Assembly (NCBI GenBank): GCA_902728285.1
Contig: CACVBU010001138.1
Coordinates: 868,001-932,000, forward strand
DNA: 64,000 nucleotides
Direction of reading: 5' to 3'
Origin: Clytia hemisphaerica
Taxonomy: Eukaryota > Cnidaria > Hydrozoa > Leptothecata > Clytiidae
How positions within the stretch are numbered: the first letter of the stretch is position 1; every line of letters starts with the position of its first letter. Under the pieces are notes generated by a model. The model was not told the origin of the DNA and ran no database searches. It saw nothing but the letters and a program-made list of their open reading frames with translations. Shown in pieces: positions 39,990 to 53,300 of this stretch. A program made the position numbers and the translations under genes.

Positions 39990-41587
39990 GATAAGCAACT
40001 ACAGAGAGGAATGGATGTTTCTAGCAGATCATTTCTCAAATCCCCAACAAGAAGATAATTCGAGTGGTAGTGAAAATAGAACATATTGGCTGGATCAGTG
40101 TTCCCAGTATAATTCAATATCTAGATTAGAAATGCCTGCTTGGATAAATAGCAAAAAAGCTACCTTAAGAATAGAAGGTCAACTGAATGACGAGGACACT
40201 GAATTACAGAATGTCTTAAAACTAAATGATCAACAGCGTAAAGCATTTGAGATGGTAAGGTGTCACATTAATAGTAACTCACAACTGTTGATGATAATTT
40301 TTGGAAAGGCAGGTTGTGGAAAAAGTTTTTTGATTCACAGACTTAGACATTTATTAGGGAGATGCACTCATCATTTCATCATTATTTGGACTTGCAGCTT
40401 ATAGTGTAGGAGGTAAAACTTTACATCACTTGTTGAGATTGCCTATCAAAGGCAAGTTTAACTCCGAACTTGAGGGCTCGTCATTGATACAACTTCAAGA
40501 AAGGCTAAAAGGTATTAGGTACATTATAATTGATGAATATTCTGTAATTAATCGAACAGACTTAGCTTGGGTGAATCGGAGATGCAAACAAGCCACTGGA
40601 AAGTTTGATGTGCCATTTGGAGGTATAAATATGATCTTGTCTGGAGACTTGGGACAACTTCCTCCTGTGAAAGGACATCCTATTTATTACAACAATCCTA
40701 GAAATGAACTTGAAGCTGAGGGATTTTTCGTTTATCAATTATTCAATACAGTTATTGAGCTTACTGTGAATCAGCGCTCAGATGGAAGCAGTTCTCTTCA
40801 AAAAAGATTTCGCAGCCTCTTGAGTAATGTTCGTGATGGTAATGTGAGCATAGATGATTGGAAATTGTTACTGACACGTTCTGGACCTAGTATTAAAACT
40901 AACTTTTCAAATGCCTTGAAGTTGTCCTATGGAAATAAAGATGTTGCAGAAAACAATTTCAAGGCCCTTGAAAAACTGAACCAACCGATAGCTAGAATTT
41001 CTGCTTTACACAATGACAAAAAAGCTGCAAAATGCTCTTTAGATGATATGGGTGGCTTGGCACCTACTCTCCTTTTATCAGTTGGAGCTAGAGTAATGTT
41101 AATGAGAAATTTGTGGACTGAATCTGGTCTCTGTAATGGAGCCATGGGTACTGTTTGCAGCATTGTTTTTAAGGATAATGAAACTCCACCATCTTTTCCA
41201 ATAGCAGTGATTGTACAATTTGACCAATATTCAGGTCCAAGTTTTTCAGAATTACAACAGAATTTGGTACCCATACCACCTATTGCAAATACATCTGACA
41301 GCCTAGGTAGTAATTATGAAAGAATTCAGTTTCCCTTGCGATTGGCATGGTCAATAACTATACACAAGTCGCAAGGCCTTACTCTAGAACAAATGTCAAT
41401 TGATCTTGGAAAATCTGAACGAGCATCTGGACAATCTTATGTTGCTCTCTCAAGAGCAAAGACTTTAGATAGTATTTATATTGAGCCAATGCCATATGAA
41501 AGATTGAAATCCTTAGCAAAAAGTAAAAGTTTGAAAAAGCGTTTGGATGAAGAAAGCAGATTACGTCAACTTGGTATGACAAAGTAA
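39990..41587 (+). pseudogene. Helitron PIF1-type helicase domain
   Basis: Two frames meet at a GGG run at 40357-40359. The first carries Walker A GKAGCGKS. The second carries Walker B IIIDEYSVI, the LSGDLGQLPPV motif III, an ITIHKSQGLTL motif and SYVALSRAK (motif VI), as in PIF1/RecD2-like helicases. It would unwind the strand displaced during rolling-circle transposition. The coding part ends at TAA 41587, followed 187 bp later by the RPA-like gene. All helicase motifs are well preserved despite the single-base break. Confidence 0.85.
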
Positions 41588-41775
41588 TCAAATTAAAGTT
41601 TTTATTTACCAGCCGTCTCCTCTAAATAGTTTGTATATAGATTTGCAGTTTTTTGTGATTCTTTCATTGTTTTTAAAAAAAGTAAAGGGGAAATGTGGAT
41701 ATTTTCCTGAAAATTTGTTTATTTATCATTTTAGTTTCTTTTAATAACAAAAATTATCCTGTATCTTTATTACAG

Positions 41776-43339
41776 TGGCAAAAGGTGACAGAAAGAGGAA
41801 GCAAACTGCTGCTGATGCTAAGATGGATGACTTTGATGCATTAGCTAGCACTCAAAGTAATAACACCACCAAAAGTTCAAGTTCTTCTCCCAACGCCAGT
41901 GAAAGTTTGAATAACAATGAGACACCGGTGACTCCTAAAAAGCAGGCTGTTGAAGGGATGGTCAATACACCATCACGTTTGTTTGGGTCTCCATCACTCT
42001 TGCCGTCCCCAAGATTTTCACCTTCCATTCCACCCAATGCCAGAGGTAAGAAAAAGTAAAATTCAAGAACATTTTTCTTTAATTTTTTCTCAAACATTTC
42101 AGAAATGCATTATTTAATTCTTACCAGCTTTTACTAAAATAGTAAACCCATTAAATACAGTGGGACTGGTTTAAGTAAATGGTTTATGTATAAAGTCATT
42201 GCCTGGTCATGAAAAGTTTTGCGTTAATGTTATTTCTTGTGCTTATGTCAAGCCTTCTCTTTCAACACAGGGTATTGCAAATTGATTGTTACTATTCTTC
42301 TTTAGACATCCTTGGATTTGTTGGCGTAGTTGCAACGATCAGCCAAAATCAAGCTCGTACCAGAAATTTCTTCACGGTGCATCTCAAAACTGGCAAAACT
42401 GATTTTTGCAAAATAATAATCAGCAACCATAAAGACATCAAATCAATAAGGCAAAAATTTCTTGACGCCTTTCATAACAAAACTGCCATCCGTGCCGGCA
42501 AATTAGTACCAGGGAAAGAGGTATATTTTTTTAACAGCTACTCTTCAATCTCGGACATTGATGACAATGAACTCAGCTTTGGTTTAAATGATGCTGATGC
42601 TGTTCATCTTTCTGATATCGATGAGAATGGAACGGTTCTTTCAGCGGTTGGAAAAATCAAATATTCAGGTCCCACTGAGATGAAAGAATATGATAAGTTC
42701 GGCAAAACCAAAACAAGTCTTATGCGCCCTTGCCTTTTCTCTGATGGCGTGAAAACTGTCAGTTTGTCCCTGTGGGGAGACTTTGTTCATCTGGTTAGAG
42801 AAAACACACTCATTCAATTGACTTCACTTTCCTCAAAAGTGATTAACGAGGAGATTTGTCTTGGTACCACTTACTCATCTTCAATTTGTTACCTGACAGC
42901 AGATTTGGACGTTGAATTCCCAGAACAGGTTCTCAGCGAAGTTGACTTGTCTACCAAGCTAATAACAACGCCTGTTATAGCTAGCGTTAAAGTGGACAAC
43001 TATTGGTCATGTAAATCATGCCAAAAAAGGTTAGCACCATCCACACAAGGTATGACTTCCTGTTCTTCATGCAGTAAGGATTTCAAGATTAGTTACCTTA
43101 AATTGCATCGAAATCTATTTAAAGTTGTCGTATTCGTTGAATTTGATGCTCCGGAAATGACAGTGAAATTATCAAACAACATCCTTATCGATATGTTCGG
43201 TTCAGAAACTCTGAATAATATCGACACAGAAGATGGTATGAACGACCTCAAGCTCAAGTTGCTTAATTCTGATTTCAGTTATGAAGTTGATGTTAAAAAG
43301 AAAATAGTTATGGAAATTGTGAAAGCTGAAGAAAGTTAA
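41776..43339 (+). CDS. RPA1-like single-strand DNA-binding protein (spliced)
   Basis: Exon A runs 41776-42045 and exon B 42306-43339; the intron starts GTAAGA and ends TTCTTTAG, joining in phase 1. Exon A starts just after a TTATTACAG 3' splice site, so a further 5' exon with the ATG probably exists. Exon A is basic then Ser/Asn-rich (KKQAVEGMVNTP). Exon B has OB-fold-like sequence (DILGFVGVVATI, KTVSLSLWGD) and a CKSCQKR...CSSCSKD zinc ribbon, as in the large RPA subunit. RPA-like genes are known passengers of plant and animal Helitrons and would protect the single-stranded intermediate. The frame is intact, unlike the Rep-helicase gene. Confidence 0.75.
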
Positions 43340-45130
43340 GACTTCTTTTTTTCGCACAAACTTTTGAGAGGTTAAATCTCTTAAAAGAATCCTTAGACCA
43401 TGATTTTATTATGCTTCTATTAAAAAACGTAGTAAAGACATATTTTCATCATTAAAGATTTATCAATGTACATTTTATCTTATAGTGTAGGTGGGTTGTC
43501 AGATTTCAATCTTCGTTTGAGTATAATGGGTAGAGCTAAGTTTTCATTGACATTGATTCTATGGGACCTATGACTCTTTGAGCCTCAAACTGTTCTTATT
43601 TGGTTCTTATTCTTTGGGGTATTTTGGGTCCTTTTTGCCTTATTTTTATTTTTTACCTCATCTTACCTCGTTTGGACCCTTATTTGATAAAAAATTAGAC
43701 ATCCCAGCCTTCAACTTGTTCTTATTTTTTGGGCATTTTAAGCCTCATTGTTTTTATAAAAAAGAGTATTAGCTTTTTTATTTTCCCATTTTGTTAATAA
43801 TAAAAGAGGCGTAGAAAACAGATTTTTACCAAAAAAGATTTTTTTGTTAAGATTATTTAAAAAAGAGACGTAGAAACAGATTTTTATGAAAAAAGATTTA
43901 TCATTTTTCCCATTTTGTTAAGATTATTTAAAAAAGAGACGTAGAAACAGATTTTTATCAAAAAAAGGTTTATCATTTTTACCACTTGTTAATAATTTTA
44001 GAAAAGGTTTGTAGTTTTTATTTAGTTTTAGTTTTTTATAAGCAGGTCATTTATGATATAACATTTGTATCAAAATGATTCCTTTTTTTTACAATAAATG
44101 GATTTGCTTTAGCCATTTAGAAGTTTTATTGTTTACGTATTTTAGCAATATTCCATACATGTACACATTTATCACCATTATACCCTTGCAAAGATTTATC
44201 AAAAGTTATTTACCTTTTAGTCTATCTTCATCGTTATTCGCAATTTTCCTTAAATTTCTTCCCAAATTCATTTAGTTGCTTGAAACTGCCCTTTTGTATC
44301 TCTAAAGTAAGCAACGTCAAACTTTTGTTTTGGTTTTTTCATATAGACTATAGACAGAACTTAAAACACACATGTCACGGGAAAAATGAAAATTGAAAAC
44401 TGGTCCAAAAGCCTAAAATTTGTACTAAATTTCCTAATTTCTAGTCTATTTTCGTCCTAATTTGTCCTATTTTACTAACTAAATGGCAAAAAAAATTGGC
44501 TTGGAGGCCTGAACGGTTTCCCTAGCCTGTAGGCCACTTGGAGCTTTTTGATAGACTGGATGACGCTGGTAGCCAATTTTTTTGTTAATTTTACTTTGCC
44601 AGCATAAGTTTTTTGTGCCTACTCAGCTTTTTTAAGATAAATCGATAAACTTTAAGGATTTTTTAAGAATGTTGTTCAGCTTCAAATTTTGTCTGAAATA
44701 TGGTTCTGTTGAGAAAGTTTCAAATTCTTGTTTTCCATTTTGGTTTTTATGTTTGAAGAAATTTAATCCCTGCAAAACTTAATCTACAAATGGTATTGCA
44801 GGAAAAATCTTATTTTTGAAATGAATTTTATGGCAAATTTAGTTAAATTCACTTTTTTTATTTTTCAAGTCTTAGAAACAAAAGAATTTTTTAGGGCTCA
44901 AATTCGTGACATTTTCAGATCGCGAATCACTTCGATTTATATAATTCTTATAAAAAAACTGTACTTTGTATATCATTAAAAATTATATTTTGATTAAAAA
45001 AAAACTTGGAAAAACGTCTGGTTTCAAAACTAACTGTAGTCAAACCAAACTTTCTATAAGATTTAAGGATTTTTCTATGTACTGTTCATATTAAACGGTA
45101 AATGGTGTACAAATTCATAAATTTCATAAG
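43340..45130. other. Non-coding Helitron 3' region with small tandem repeat
   Basis: AT-rich, without supported genes. Three copies of an AAAAGAGACGTAGAAACAG block with TTTTTAT tails occur at about 43803, 43860 and 43932, spaced 57-72 bp. A TTGGCTTGGAGGCCTGA hairpin-like stretch occurs near 44495. The rest looks unstructured. Confidence 0.4.
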
Positions 45131-45133
45131 ATT

Positions 45134-45171
45134 TGACCGCGGTCGCCTCAGTGTGTTACACTGTGACCTAG
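45134..45171 (+). promoter_or_regulatory. Candidate Helitron 3' terminus (hairpin and CTAG)
   Basis: The palindrome GACCGCGGTC is followed by stem CAGTGT-GTT-ACACTG, with outer GGTC...GACC also able to pair, and then CTAG before T. Helitrons end with a short hairpin near a CTRR terminus and insert between A and T. The spacing is short (4 bases) and no other end is known, so this is a candidate only. Confidence 0.4.
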
Positions 45172-45436
45172 TTAATACCCATTTTTAAAACAGCACCAAC
45201 AACCCTCAAAAAAAATTGGGGACGAGTCTTGAAAAACCTTTCTTAAAATGGCAACGTTCTATTTTCAACCTTTAACTTGGCGATTAAATTTGGCAAGGCA
45301 TGTCGGAGCTTAAGCAAATTTCTGCCCAATACGTTGAATCTGCCAAATTTGTATGAATAAGGTTATCTTTTGTTCCTAATCTCCGCGCTCCTTAGTCCAT
45401 ACTTTCGAACTATAAAAGCTATTCACAAAACTCTTG

Positions 45437-45937
45437 TTATATTTTACTTAATTTTAATAAAACTTCTGAAAGTTTGAACCGCGTCATAAAGCTTGCAATG
45501 AACCTAAGTCCAGTATTTTCAACATAAGTTCCCATTTGGTCAAAGTTATAGCCTAGAGTGTAAACGTCCCTTTCACAAGAAACATACGATCCAGGCTTAT
45601 TACACAACTCGACAGCAAGATGCTTATGCCTTGTGTTGTATCTCTGATGCTTTTCAGTACCTGATTGAATGGAATACATTACAAAAAGCTTCACCGAATA
45701 GTTAATTGAACCGTTGAATACACGCCTTTGAGTTGCCAAGGCTAGTTTTGACGGTTTAACAGCTTTTTTCAAGATTCTATTTTGATTTTGAAGTTCCATA
45801 TTTCTTGCTTCAGTTGTTATATGCAACTGCTTCTGGTTAGCATGAGCTTGCTTCTTCTTCTCCTTTTTGATGCCATTCTTTCTTTTATTTCTACATGTTC
45901 TTGCTGTTTCTGATCTTGGGTGAGTGATTTTTTCCAT
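45437..45937 (-). CDS. Orphan ORF, 166 aa, unknown
   Basis: An ATG at 45937 opens 166 codons on the minus strand. The first 45 residues are very basic (KRKNGIKKEKKKQ), then a short helical segment and a mixed, possibly globular, remainder with several cysteines and tyrosines (CNKPGSYVSCERDVY). I recognise no domain. It lies in AT-rich DNA between the candidate Helitron end and a tandem TIR repeat, without neighbours on its strand. It may be a small gene, an exon, or a chance frame; the length is above chance expectation for this base composition, but not by much. Confidence 0.3.
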   Translation of the reverse strand: MEKITHPRSETARTCRNKRKNGIKKEKKKQAHANQKQLHITTEARNMELQNQNRILKKAVKPSKLALATQRRVFNGSINYSVKLFVMYSIQSGTEKHQRYNTRHKHLAVELCNKPGSYVSCERDVYTLGYNFDQMGTYVENTGLRFIASFMTRFKLSEVLLKLSKI

Positions 45938-46402
45938 ATTTTTTGTTATAAAGTCTAAGATTTATAACGGAAATATAGATTCATTTGACTTGATGATCCA
46001 TCATTTCCAAAGTTATCTCTACCCTTATCATCACACATTATGCTTGGATGTAAAGTCTAATTCTGTACAAATACTAAAGAATTTAGTAAGGATCATTAAA
46101 TTGCATTTGTAATTTTGATGTGAGACTTCTCTACGTCTCAACCTAAATTTTCTAGCTGCCCCTTCATTTCTTAGCCCTTCCTTATAGATAATTTTGTCAT
46201 GTTACCTTCTTTTTAGCGGTTTCAGAAGGGTTCTACCCTCCCCGCATTAAAAAAGAGACAACCGTAATAATCTTTATTCTTATGTAAAAATGCACTTTCT
46301 ACAAAAGAGAGGGTACACTACACAAACCATTAAACCTACTACTGTTAAATATCCTAAAAAATGATAATTGATAAAAAAAATTAAAATCAATCGTAAAAGG
46401 GG

Positions 46403-48367
46403 TTACGCACGGAGAACGAGTCTCGTGTTCGCAAAGCGAAAGGGATTCTATAGACGCCGGGTAGACGCCCCAAGTACATTTTTCCGAAAATCCTAAATCC
46501 CAGAGAAATTCCGAAAATCTAAAAATTGCAACTTAAAACGGATCAAAACTCAAAATACTGCGAATCTTGTGATGATGACGTAAATCTATTTACAGAAAGT
46601 TAAAGGAAGCAAACAATTCCCGAGTTAAAAAAGGGAAAATAACTAGGATAATTAACTTAAAAGAAGCACAATTTCCCGAAATAGATAATCAAAAATAACT
46701 CGGACAGCTACTAAAGGAACCAAAAATTCCAAAGTTAAAAAATGAAAAATAACTTCCGGGTCTCTAGATTATTTCGAAAATTTTTGTTCGAAAATCTTGG
46801 TCGATTCGAACGTTAGATTCGAACAAAAACATTCGACAATTAAGTTTCCGCCGAAAATATGCGCATCAAAATAAACAAAGAATTTTTTTGATCCAGAAGC
46901 TTCAAATTAAATGCAGCAGCTTTTTCAGAGATGTGAAATTATCATTATACGGAGAAAAAGAAGATGTATTGTATTTTTTCGATTGAGAAGAAATTCTTCA
47001 TCATTGCGTTTTTCTATAAGATTGATAACACTTTTCGATGTTTTTGTTTCGATGCATGTATGAGAGAAACTTGCATACTGGACTGGTTTTAAATAGCTAT
47101 ATATAAATGGTCTGAAACAACATTTTTGCAACAAAAACTAAATGGGGAACTTCTCGACTTTCAACTGTATTGTCAAGCTGTAAACGTGTCGAATTTTCGA
47201 AGTTGTTGAAGAATTGATGCTGAAAAGTCAAAGTTTTGTGGAGGATTGGGGGAGAGACACAAGAGATTTTTTACAAAAACCCCTCGTTACCTGGTTTAAT
47301 AAAAAATATTGAATTTCCCTTGTTTTGTTAAGGAAAATATTCTTGACAAGTATTAAAGAATTTCAGGTTTTTATGGCATGCATTGATAAAAAGAACTGTT
47401 TGGTTTTCACGAAACGAACGAAAGTGCCGAAAGCTGAATTTATTTGCTTTGGATCGTGTCACGTGTGTGTCGAGTAGTTTTGTAATAATTTCTATATATT
47501 TCATCAGTTTTAATTTCACTGACTTTTTGGAAAGAATGGAGTAAGAGCTCATCAAAAATTTTTTTTTTTATGTTTTTCCATTATTCATTCCGAGAGTTCA
47601 GTTCTTTTCGGCTGTTTTGTTTTGATTTTCTCACGCTGCTTACCCAAATGTTAACTAATTTTTATTTAAAGTCGTCCTAAGGCCTCATAACACCCCTCTC
47701 TCATTGCATTCGTAATAAATTTTCCGATCCAAAGAGGGGTTAGCCATTTCCAAACTCCTTTCCAATCTCGAGTTATCGCATTTTTTTGTTTTGATGACGT
47801 CATCAACTGAAAATGGCTAAAGATTCAGCCAAATTTGAAAATCGTACTCAAGCCTTATAAACCCTCCCCTCTTATTCCCCATAAAATCCCCGATAGAATG
47901 AGGGGTCAACGACCTCCCAATTCCTTTCCAAACACGAGATATCGCATTTTGAAGCTTTTCCCAAACCCATGACGTCATTGGGTCCCTTTACCCCTAATGT
48001 TATCAACGGTCAATTCGCGAATTTTGAAATTTTAGCGGTCAACAGGTACCTTATGCCCCAAGGGTCCCAAAAAAAGAAAAAACGTCAACTTTTTTCAAGG
48101 GAAAGTGGGTTTTTAAATTTGCGAAAGATTGAAACTGCAACGACTTCATCTCAAAAAACGCTAATTTTCACGAAATTTTCAAAGTTGAAACATTCCAGAG
48201 GCTAAACACGGAAGAATAGCGGCTAGACGAAAAAAATCGTGAAAAAAAAAAGACTGAATTTCCATTTGTAGGGCCCGCATATCATTGAATTTTTGTAAAT
48301 TTTGCTTACGCGCATGCGTTTGCCAAAAGAGTCGCACTCCGCTCGCTAACGCTCGCTCCGTGCGTAA
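46403..48367. mobile_element. TIR element, copy 1 (~1.97 kb, non-autonomous)
   Basis: It starts TTACGCACGGAGAACGAG and ends GCTCGCTCCGTGCGTAA, so the outer 12 bases are perfect inverted repeats. Interior blocks (TGATGACGTCATC, CCCAAGGGTCCCAAAAA, GCTAGACGAAAAAAATCGTG) recur in copy 2 just downstream in the same order and orientation. No transposase frame is visible. Flanking TCGTAAAAGGGG is shared with copy 2, so the two probably arose by tandem duplication and not by separate insertions. Confidence 0.7.
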
Positions 48368-48412
48368 TCAAACAATATCCAAATGAAAAAATATGATCAA
48401 TCGTAAAAGGGG

Positions 48413-50281
48413 TTACGCACGGAGAACGACTCTCGTGTTCGCAAAGCGAAAGGATTCTATAGACGCCTCAAGTCCACACTAGTTATGTAAGAAGAGGTGA
48501 AGGCTATCAATCCGCTGCTCAAAAGAATATCGTACTTTTTTTCCGAAAATCCCAAATCCCAAAGAAATTCCGAAAAACTAAAATTCCATAAATCTAAAAA
48601 CTCAAAATACTGCGAATCTTGTGATGATGACGTCTTTTTGGCCCTAAATGACGTCTACGAAAGGGTAATAAATAAACTTTTAACTTTACTGAAAGTGAAA
48701 TCGATTTCTAATTGATCCGATATATTCTCGGAATAGCTCGGTTTTTTTCGTAACTCGGTTTTTTAACTCGGAAAAGATAACTCGAGAATTCTGGGTCTTT
48801 ATAATTTCGAATATTTTTGTTCGAAAATCTTGTTAGATTCGAACGCTAGATTCGAACGCCGAAAATATGCACATCAAAGATCAAAATAAAGAACAATTTT
48901 TCGATCCAGAAGCTTCAAAGTAAATGCACGCAATGCAGCAGCTTTTTCACGGGCTTTTTCAGAGACGTGAAATTATTATACATTACAGTATACACAGAAA
49001 AAGAGGATGTATTGTATTTTTTCGATTGAGAAGAAATTCTTCATTGATAAAACTTTTCGATATTTTTGTTTCGATGCATGGATGAGAGAAAATGCATACT
49101 GTACTGGTGTGTTCAAGATTGTTGAAGAATTGATACTGAAAAGTCACAAAGACACAGTTTTGGGGAGAATTGGGGAGCGGAGACACGTCACGAGAGACTT
49201 TTTACAAAAATTCCTCGTTAGCTGGTTTAATCAAAGACATTGAATTTCCCTTGTTTTGTTATGGAAAATATTCTTGACAAGTATAAAGAATTTCAAGTTT
49301 TTATGCATACATTGATAAAAAAACTGTTTGGCTTTCACAAACGAAGAAAGTGCCCAAAGCTGAATTTATTTGCTTTGGGTCGTGTCACGTGTGTGTCGAG
49401 TAGTTTTGTGATAATTTTCATCAGATTTAATTTCACTCACTTTTTGGAAAGAATGGAGTAAGAGCTCATCAAAAAATAGTTTTTTTTTACGTTTTTCCAT
49501 TATTTGTTCCGAGAGTTCAGTTCTTTTCGGCTGTTTTGTTTTGATTTTCTCACGCTGCTTACCCAAATGTTAACCAATTTTTATTTAAAGTCGTCCTAAG
49601 GCCTCATAACAACCCTCTCTCATTGCATTCTCGATAAATTTTCCGATCCAAAGAGGGGTCAGCCATTTCCAAACTCCCTTCCAATCTCGAGTTATCGCAT
49701 TTTTTTGTTTTGATGACGTCATCAAATGAAAATTGCTAAAGATTCAACCAAATTAGAAAATCGTGCTCAAGCGTTATAAACTCTTCAATCTCATTCACCA
49801 TAAAATTCCCGATAGAATGAGGGGTCAACGACCTCTCAACTCTTCTTCAAACTCGAGATATCGCATCTTGAAGTTTTTCCCAAACCCGTGACGTCAGTGG
49901 GTCCCTTTACCCCTCCTAATGTTGTCAACGGTCAATTCGCGAATTTTGAAATTTTTGCGGTCAACAGGTACCTTATGCCCCAAGGGTCCCAAAAAACCAT
50001 AAAACGTCAATTTTTTCCAAGGGAAAGCGGGTTTTTAAATTTGCGAAAGATTGACAGTGCAACGACTTCTCTTAAAAACGCTAATTTTCACGAAATTTTC
50101 AGTTGAACCATTCCAGAGGCTAAACATGTTGGAATAGCGGCTAGACGAAAAAAATCGTGAAAAAAAACTGAATTTCCATTTTTAGGGCCCGCATATCATT
50201 GAAATTTTGTAAATTTTGCTTACGCGCATGCGTTTGCCAAAAGAGTCGCACTCCGCTCGCTTACGCTCGCTCCGTGCGTAA
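48413..50281. mobile_element. TIR element, copy 2 (~1.87 kb, non-autonomous)
   Basis: It has the same inverted ends as the copy immediately upstream (TTACGCACGGAG / CTCCGTGCGTAA) and co-linear interior, with many small indels and substitutions. The 45-bp spacer between copies ends in the same GATCAATCGTAAAAGGGG-like sequence that precedes copy 1. Peptides read in it are not conserved between the copies in frame, which argues against coding. Confidence 0.7.
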
Positions 50282-50345
50282 TAAAATATAGAAATAAAAC
50301 GACATAAAATGACCAACAAGTCCAACAAGTTTTGTTCTAAAAATG

Positions 50346-53300
50346 TCAAAAACTGTAGGAGAGAAATTTGTTGAATCGTTTGAGAAAATTTAGGGGCAAA
50401 TCAGTGACAAATAGTGAAAGTGTGCGAACTACACAATCATTTATCCTCGACAATGCAAATACATGAGTAAAAAATGATTCAAATGAAACGTCAAAATTCG
50501 CAACAGGTTCTACAGTCATCCGAACGGTACCATCATTATCAAGCTGAATATTGTTGTTTTCGTCTTGCGTTGAGTTCTCCAATTCTGTGGTTGTTGGTGC
50601 TACTCCTTTCGATCTGAATCTCGATTTAATGAGGGAATCTAAGTGAAGCCGATCTGTTGGACAGAGTCTGAGCTGTGAACTCTCTGTTGATTGCAGAACG
50701 ACTTCACAGAGAAGGTCACTGAATGGAATGGTGCGTAGCTTCCTTTCCTTATTCGAAAAAAGGATATCCGGACCCTCGTCGGTGCTCTTTTTATAAACTG
50801 ATATGATCACAGACAAATCCTTTTTCTTTGCTGAGTTGAGAGGTTCAGGAGGTTTGTACTCGACTCCACTACATTTTATCCTCTCTATCATACCGATTTG
50901 AAAATCCAAAGTTAGACGTTCGATGAAGGCGAATTCGGAAAATAAAGCCACATTCTCACTTGTGGTAATTTGATTGATTTTGTCAGATTTACGGGTAAAC
51001 TCTTGCCGTTGCCTAAAAACAAATGTTAATACCGTCTGAGTCGGAGGTTTATTACTTAAGGAATACATACATAAAATAAGGTAGAGATCAACTTTTGAGA
51101 CGAGCAAACTATTTCGATGGAATTTCAGTATTTCTTTAGTCTTACAGTAAAGTCGGTCCTAAAGATGATACCAACAAACAAATAAAACATAAAGAAGGAA
51201 TGGGATACATACCTTACACGTGTTAAGCGTTTCTTTGAAAGTTTTGGGTCCTGATTCAGCATATTTATCAGCTTTGACTTGTAGATCTTTTGGCTCGTAC
51301 CCGGTATATGGACAGTTGGATCGATGGTTTTTGTTGTTTCTGGACGGTCATTTAACACAGATCTTGATAAAAGCCCTTCGGGAGTAGGTAAAATTTCCAT
51401 CTCTTCTCCAAAAGCTGACACGGATGTTGTTCCCTCCATGACCTGATCAATATCGTCTTCCTCAAACAAGTCACTTTCAATCGATTCGGTAGATGTGAAC
51501 GGATTTAGCGTATTGTGTTTTTCATGAAAGGGCTGGTAGAACTATTTGTCGTTGTCGTGGTAAGGTGGTAATTTATTACTGACTGTGTTTTCAGGACACA
51601 TTCCAACTAGAGCAGCCATTTCACGTGCTTTAACAATACCTGAAAAGGAAATAATTTAATGATTAGAGCCGTTTACTATTTTAACAATATAATTCTACGA
51701 AATCTAAATGAGATATAAGAAGAACGTGATATCTGAATTTAGATGTAAATAAGCCATACCTTCTTGCCATGCTACCAGCTCTTCACCTTCTGTTGGGTAT
51801 TTTGTCAAATCCACCTTCAAATAACCGTCTTCCTGTTGTTTCTGCCAAATAGATTCACCTTTCGGGTGAGGCTTTGCAAACTTTGGCCCTTTTGGATCAG
51901 CACGTAGTTGTTCCATGCGCACCTGATGTGATAAATTCCGGATCATGTCAAGGAGGGTATAATTGTGATGATTCCCCACCCATTGTCCGAGGGAGCTGAA
52001 GGTTGTCTCACAGCAATCTGTTCCAGCTTCTGACAGATGACAAGGAGTATTTGGCATATTATCCCTCATGAATATGATGATGTTGACAGCAGAGTGACGT
52101 GATAATATCACATCGATATAACTTTGACCGGAGATAAAGTTGTCTTTCTGTTTAAGCTTTGGCGTTTGTCTGATCCAATTCTGCCAAATAGCGAGGAAAT
52201 GTGACACAGCAGATGCATATTTGATCCTCTCCACCAAACTGGCAACAACGCTGTGAAAAATCTAAGATTGAATTTAAAAGTCGTTATCATTACGTGTTTG
52301 AATGATGCGTGACTTGAATTTGTAACAAAATCTTTCAAATTTGTTCATCAAGTTCTTATTGTTTCACCAATTAATAATGTTAAAATTAGAACCTACAGTA
52401 GGAGAAAATAAATTCACTGAAAAGTTAGTAACTCTAACCTCAACATACATCCACACCATTTCAAGGTAAACAGTTGTTCCCGTGTTGCATGGGTTATCCT
52501 ACTTCTTCATGAGTTTTTGGATGCATTAAAATGTAATTCTTTGAGCTGAACGCCAGTTTTGTTTGTCACTTCGATCAATATCGTTTGATGTTAGCCCGTG
52601 TTCATGGAAATCAAATCGTTCGTACACAGCACGTACGTGGTTCAAGTGGACAATATTTGATCCCATGCGCATTGACCGTGAACGGTGGTCAAGATGATTG
52701 ACCAATTTCTTGTGGTTGTGAATTGAATCCTGATCACAGTTGTTGCGAATCGTGTATCCAGATTCTTGGATTTCCTAAATGGGATTGATAATCATGTTCT
52801 AATCATTATGGTCTAATTGAGATATAGAGAAGTTAAGCTGTTCAACAAGCCACAAAACACATCTAAAACGAGGGCGGGAACCTTAATCTTACCCCTAGAG
52901 GTTCAAAACTAAATGTTCTCTCCCTAATAATCAACCAATTAATTATGCAGGAACTATCTGATAATCGTACCTTTTCACATGTCAGGACGAAACCAAGTTC
53001 TGTTGGTATTGGCTGGAATCTTGTGCCATCTTTACTCCGCATCAATTGGAGAAACATCTTTCGCCTACGGCTATCTCCATCAGATGATGGTCCTGTCAAA
53101 GGACCCAGAATATGTTCGATGTGTTGACGGAAGTGATTTGAAATCTTTAGCATTTGTTGATGGACCATTGTATGGTCAAACGTATTGCACGTTGTCATGA
53201 CGAGAACTGGAATATTTGGGAGGTTTGGATGGAGTGTGTTGATCATAATCAAACGACCATATGAGCCAATCTCCATGTTTTTGAACGAGTTTTCAATCTG

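Larger units (their letters stand above)
35700..45171 (+). mobile_element. Helitron with USP-like, Rep-helicase and RPA-like genes
   Basis: A plus-strand series of USP-like domain, zinc ribbon, Helitron N-domain, HUH nuclease, PIF1-type helicase and an RPA-like gene identifies a rolling-circle Helitron. The 3' end may be at 45,171, where a hairpin (CAGTGT/ACACTG stem flanked by GGTC/GACC) ends in CTAG followed by T. The 5' end is not resolved. The Rep-helicase frame is broken at least six times, so this copy is probably inactive unless the breaks are assembly errors. Confidence 0.75.
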
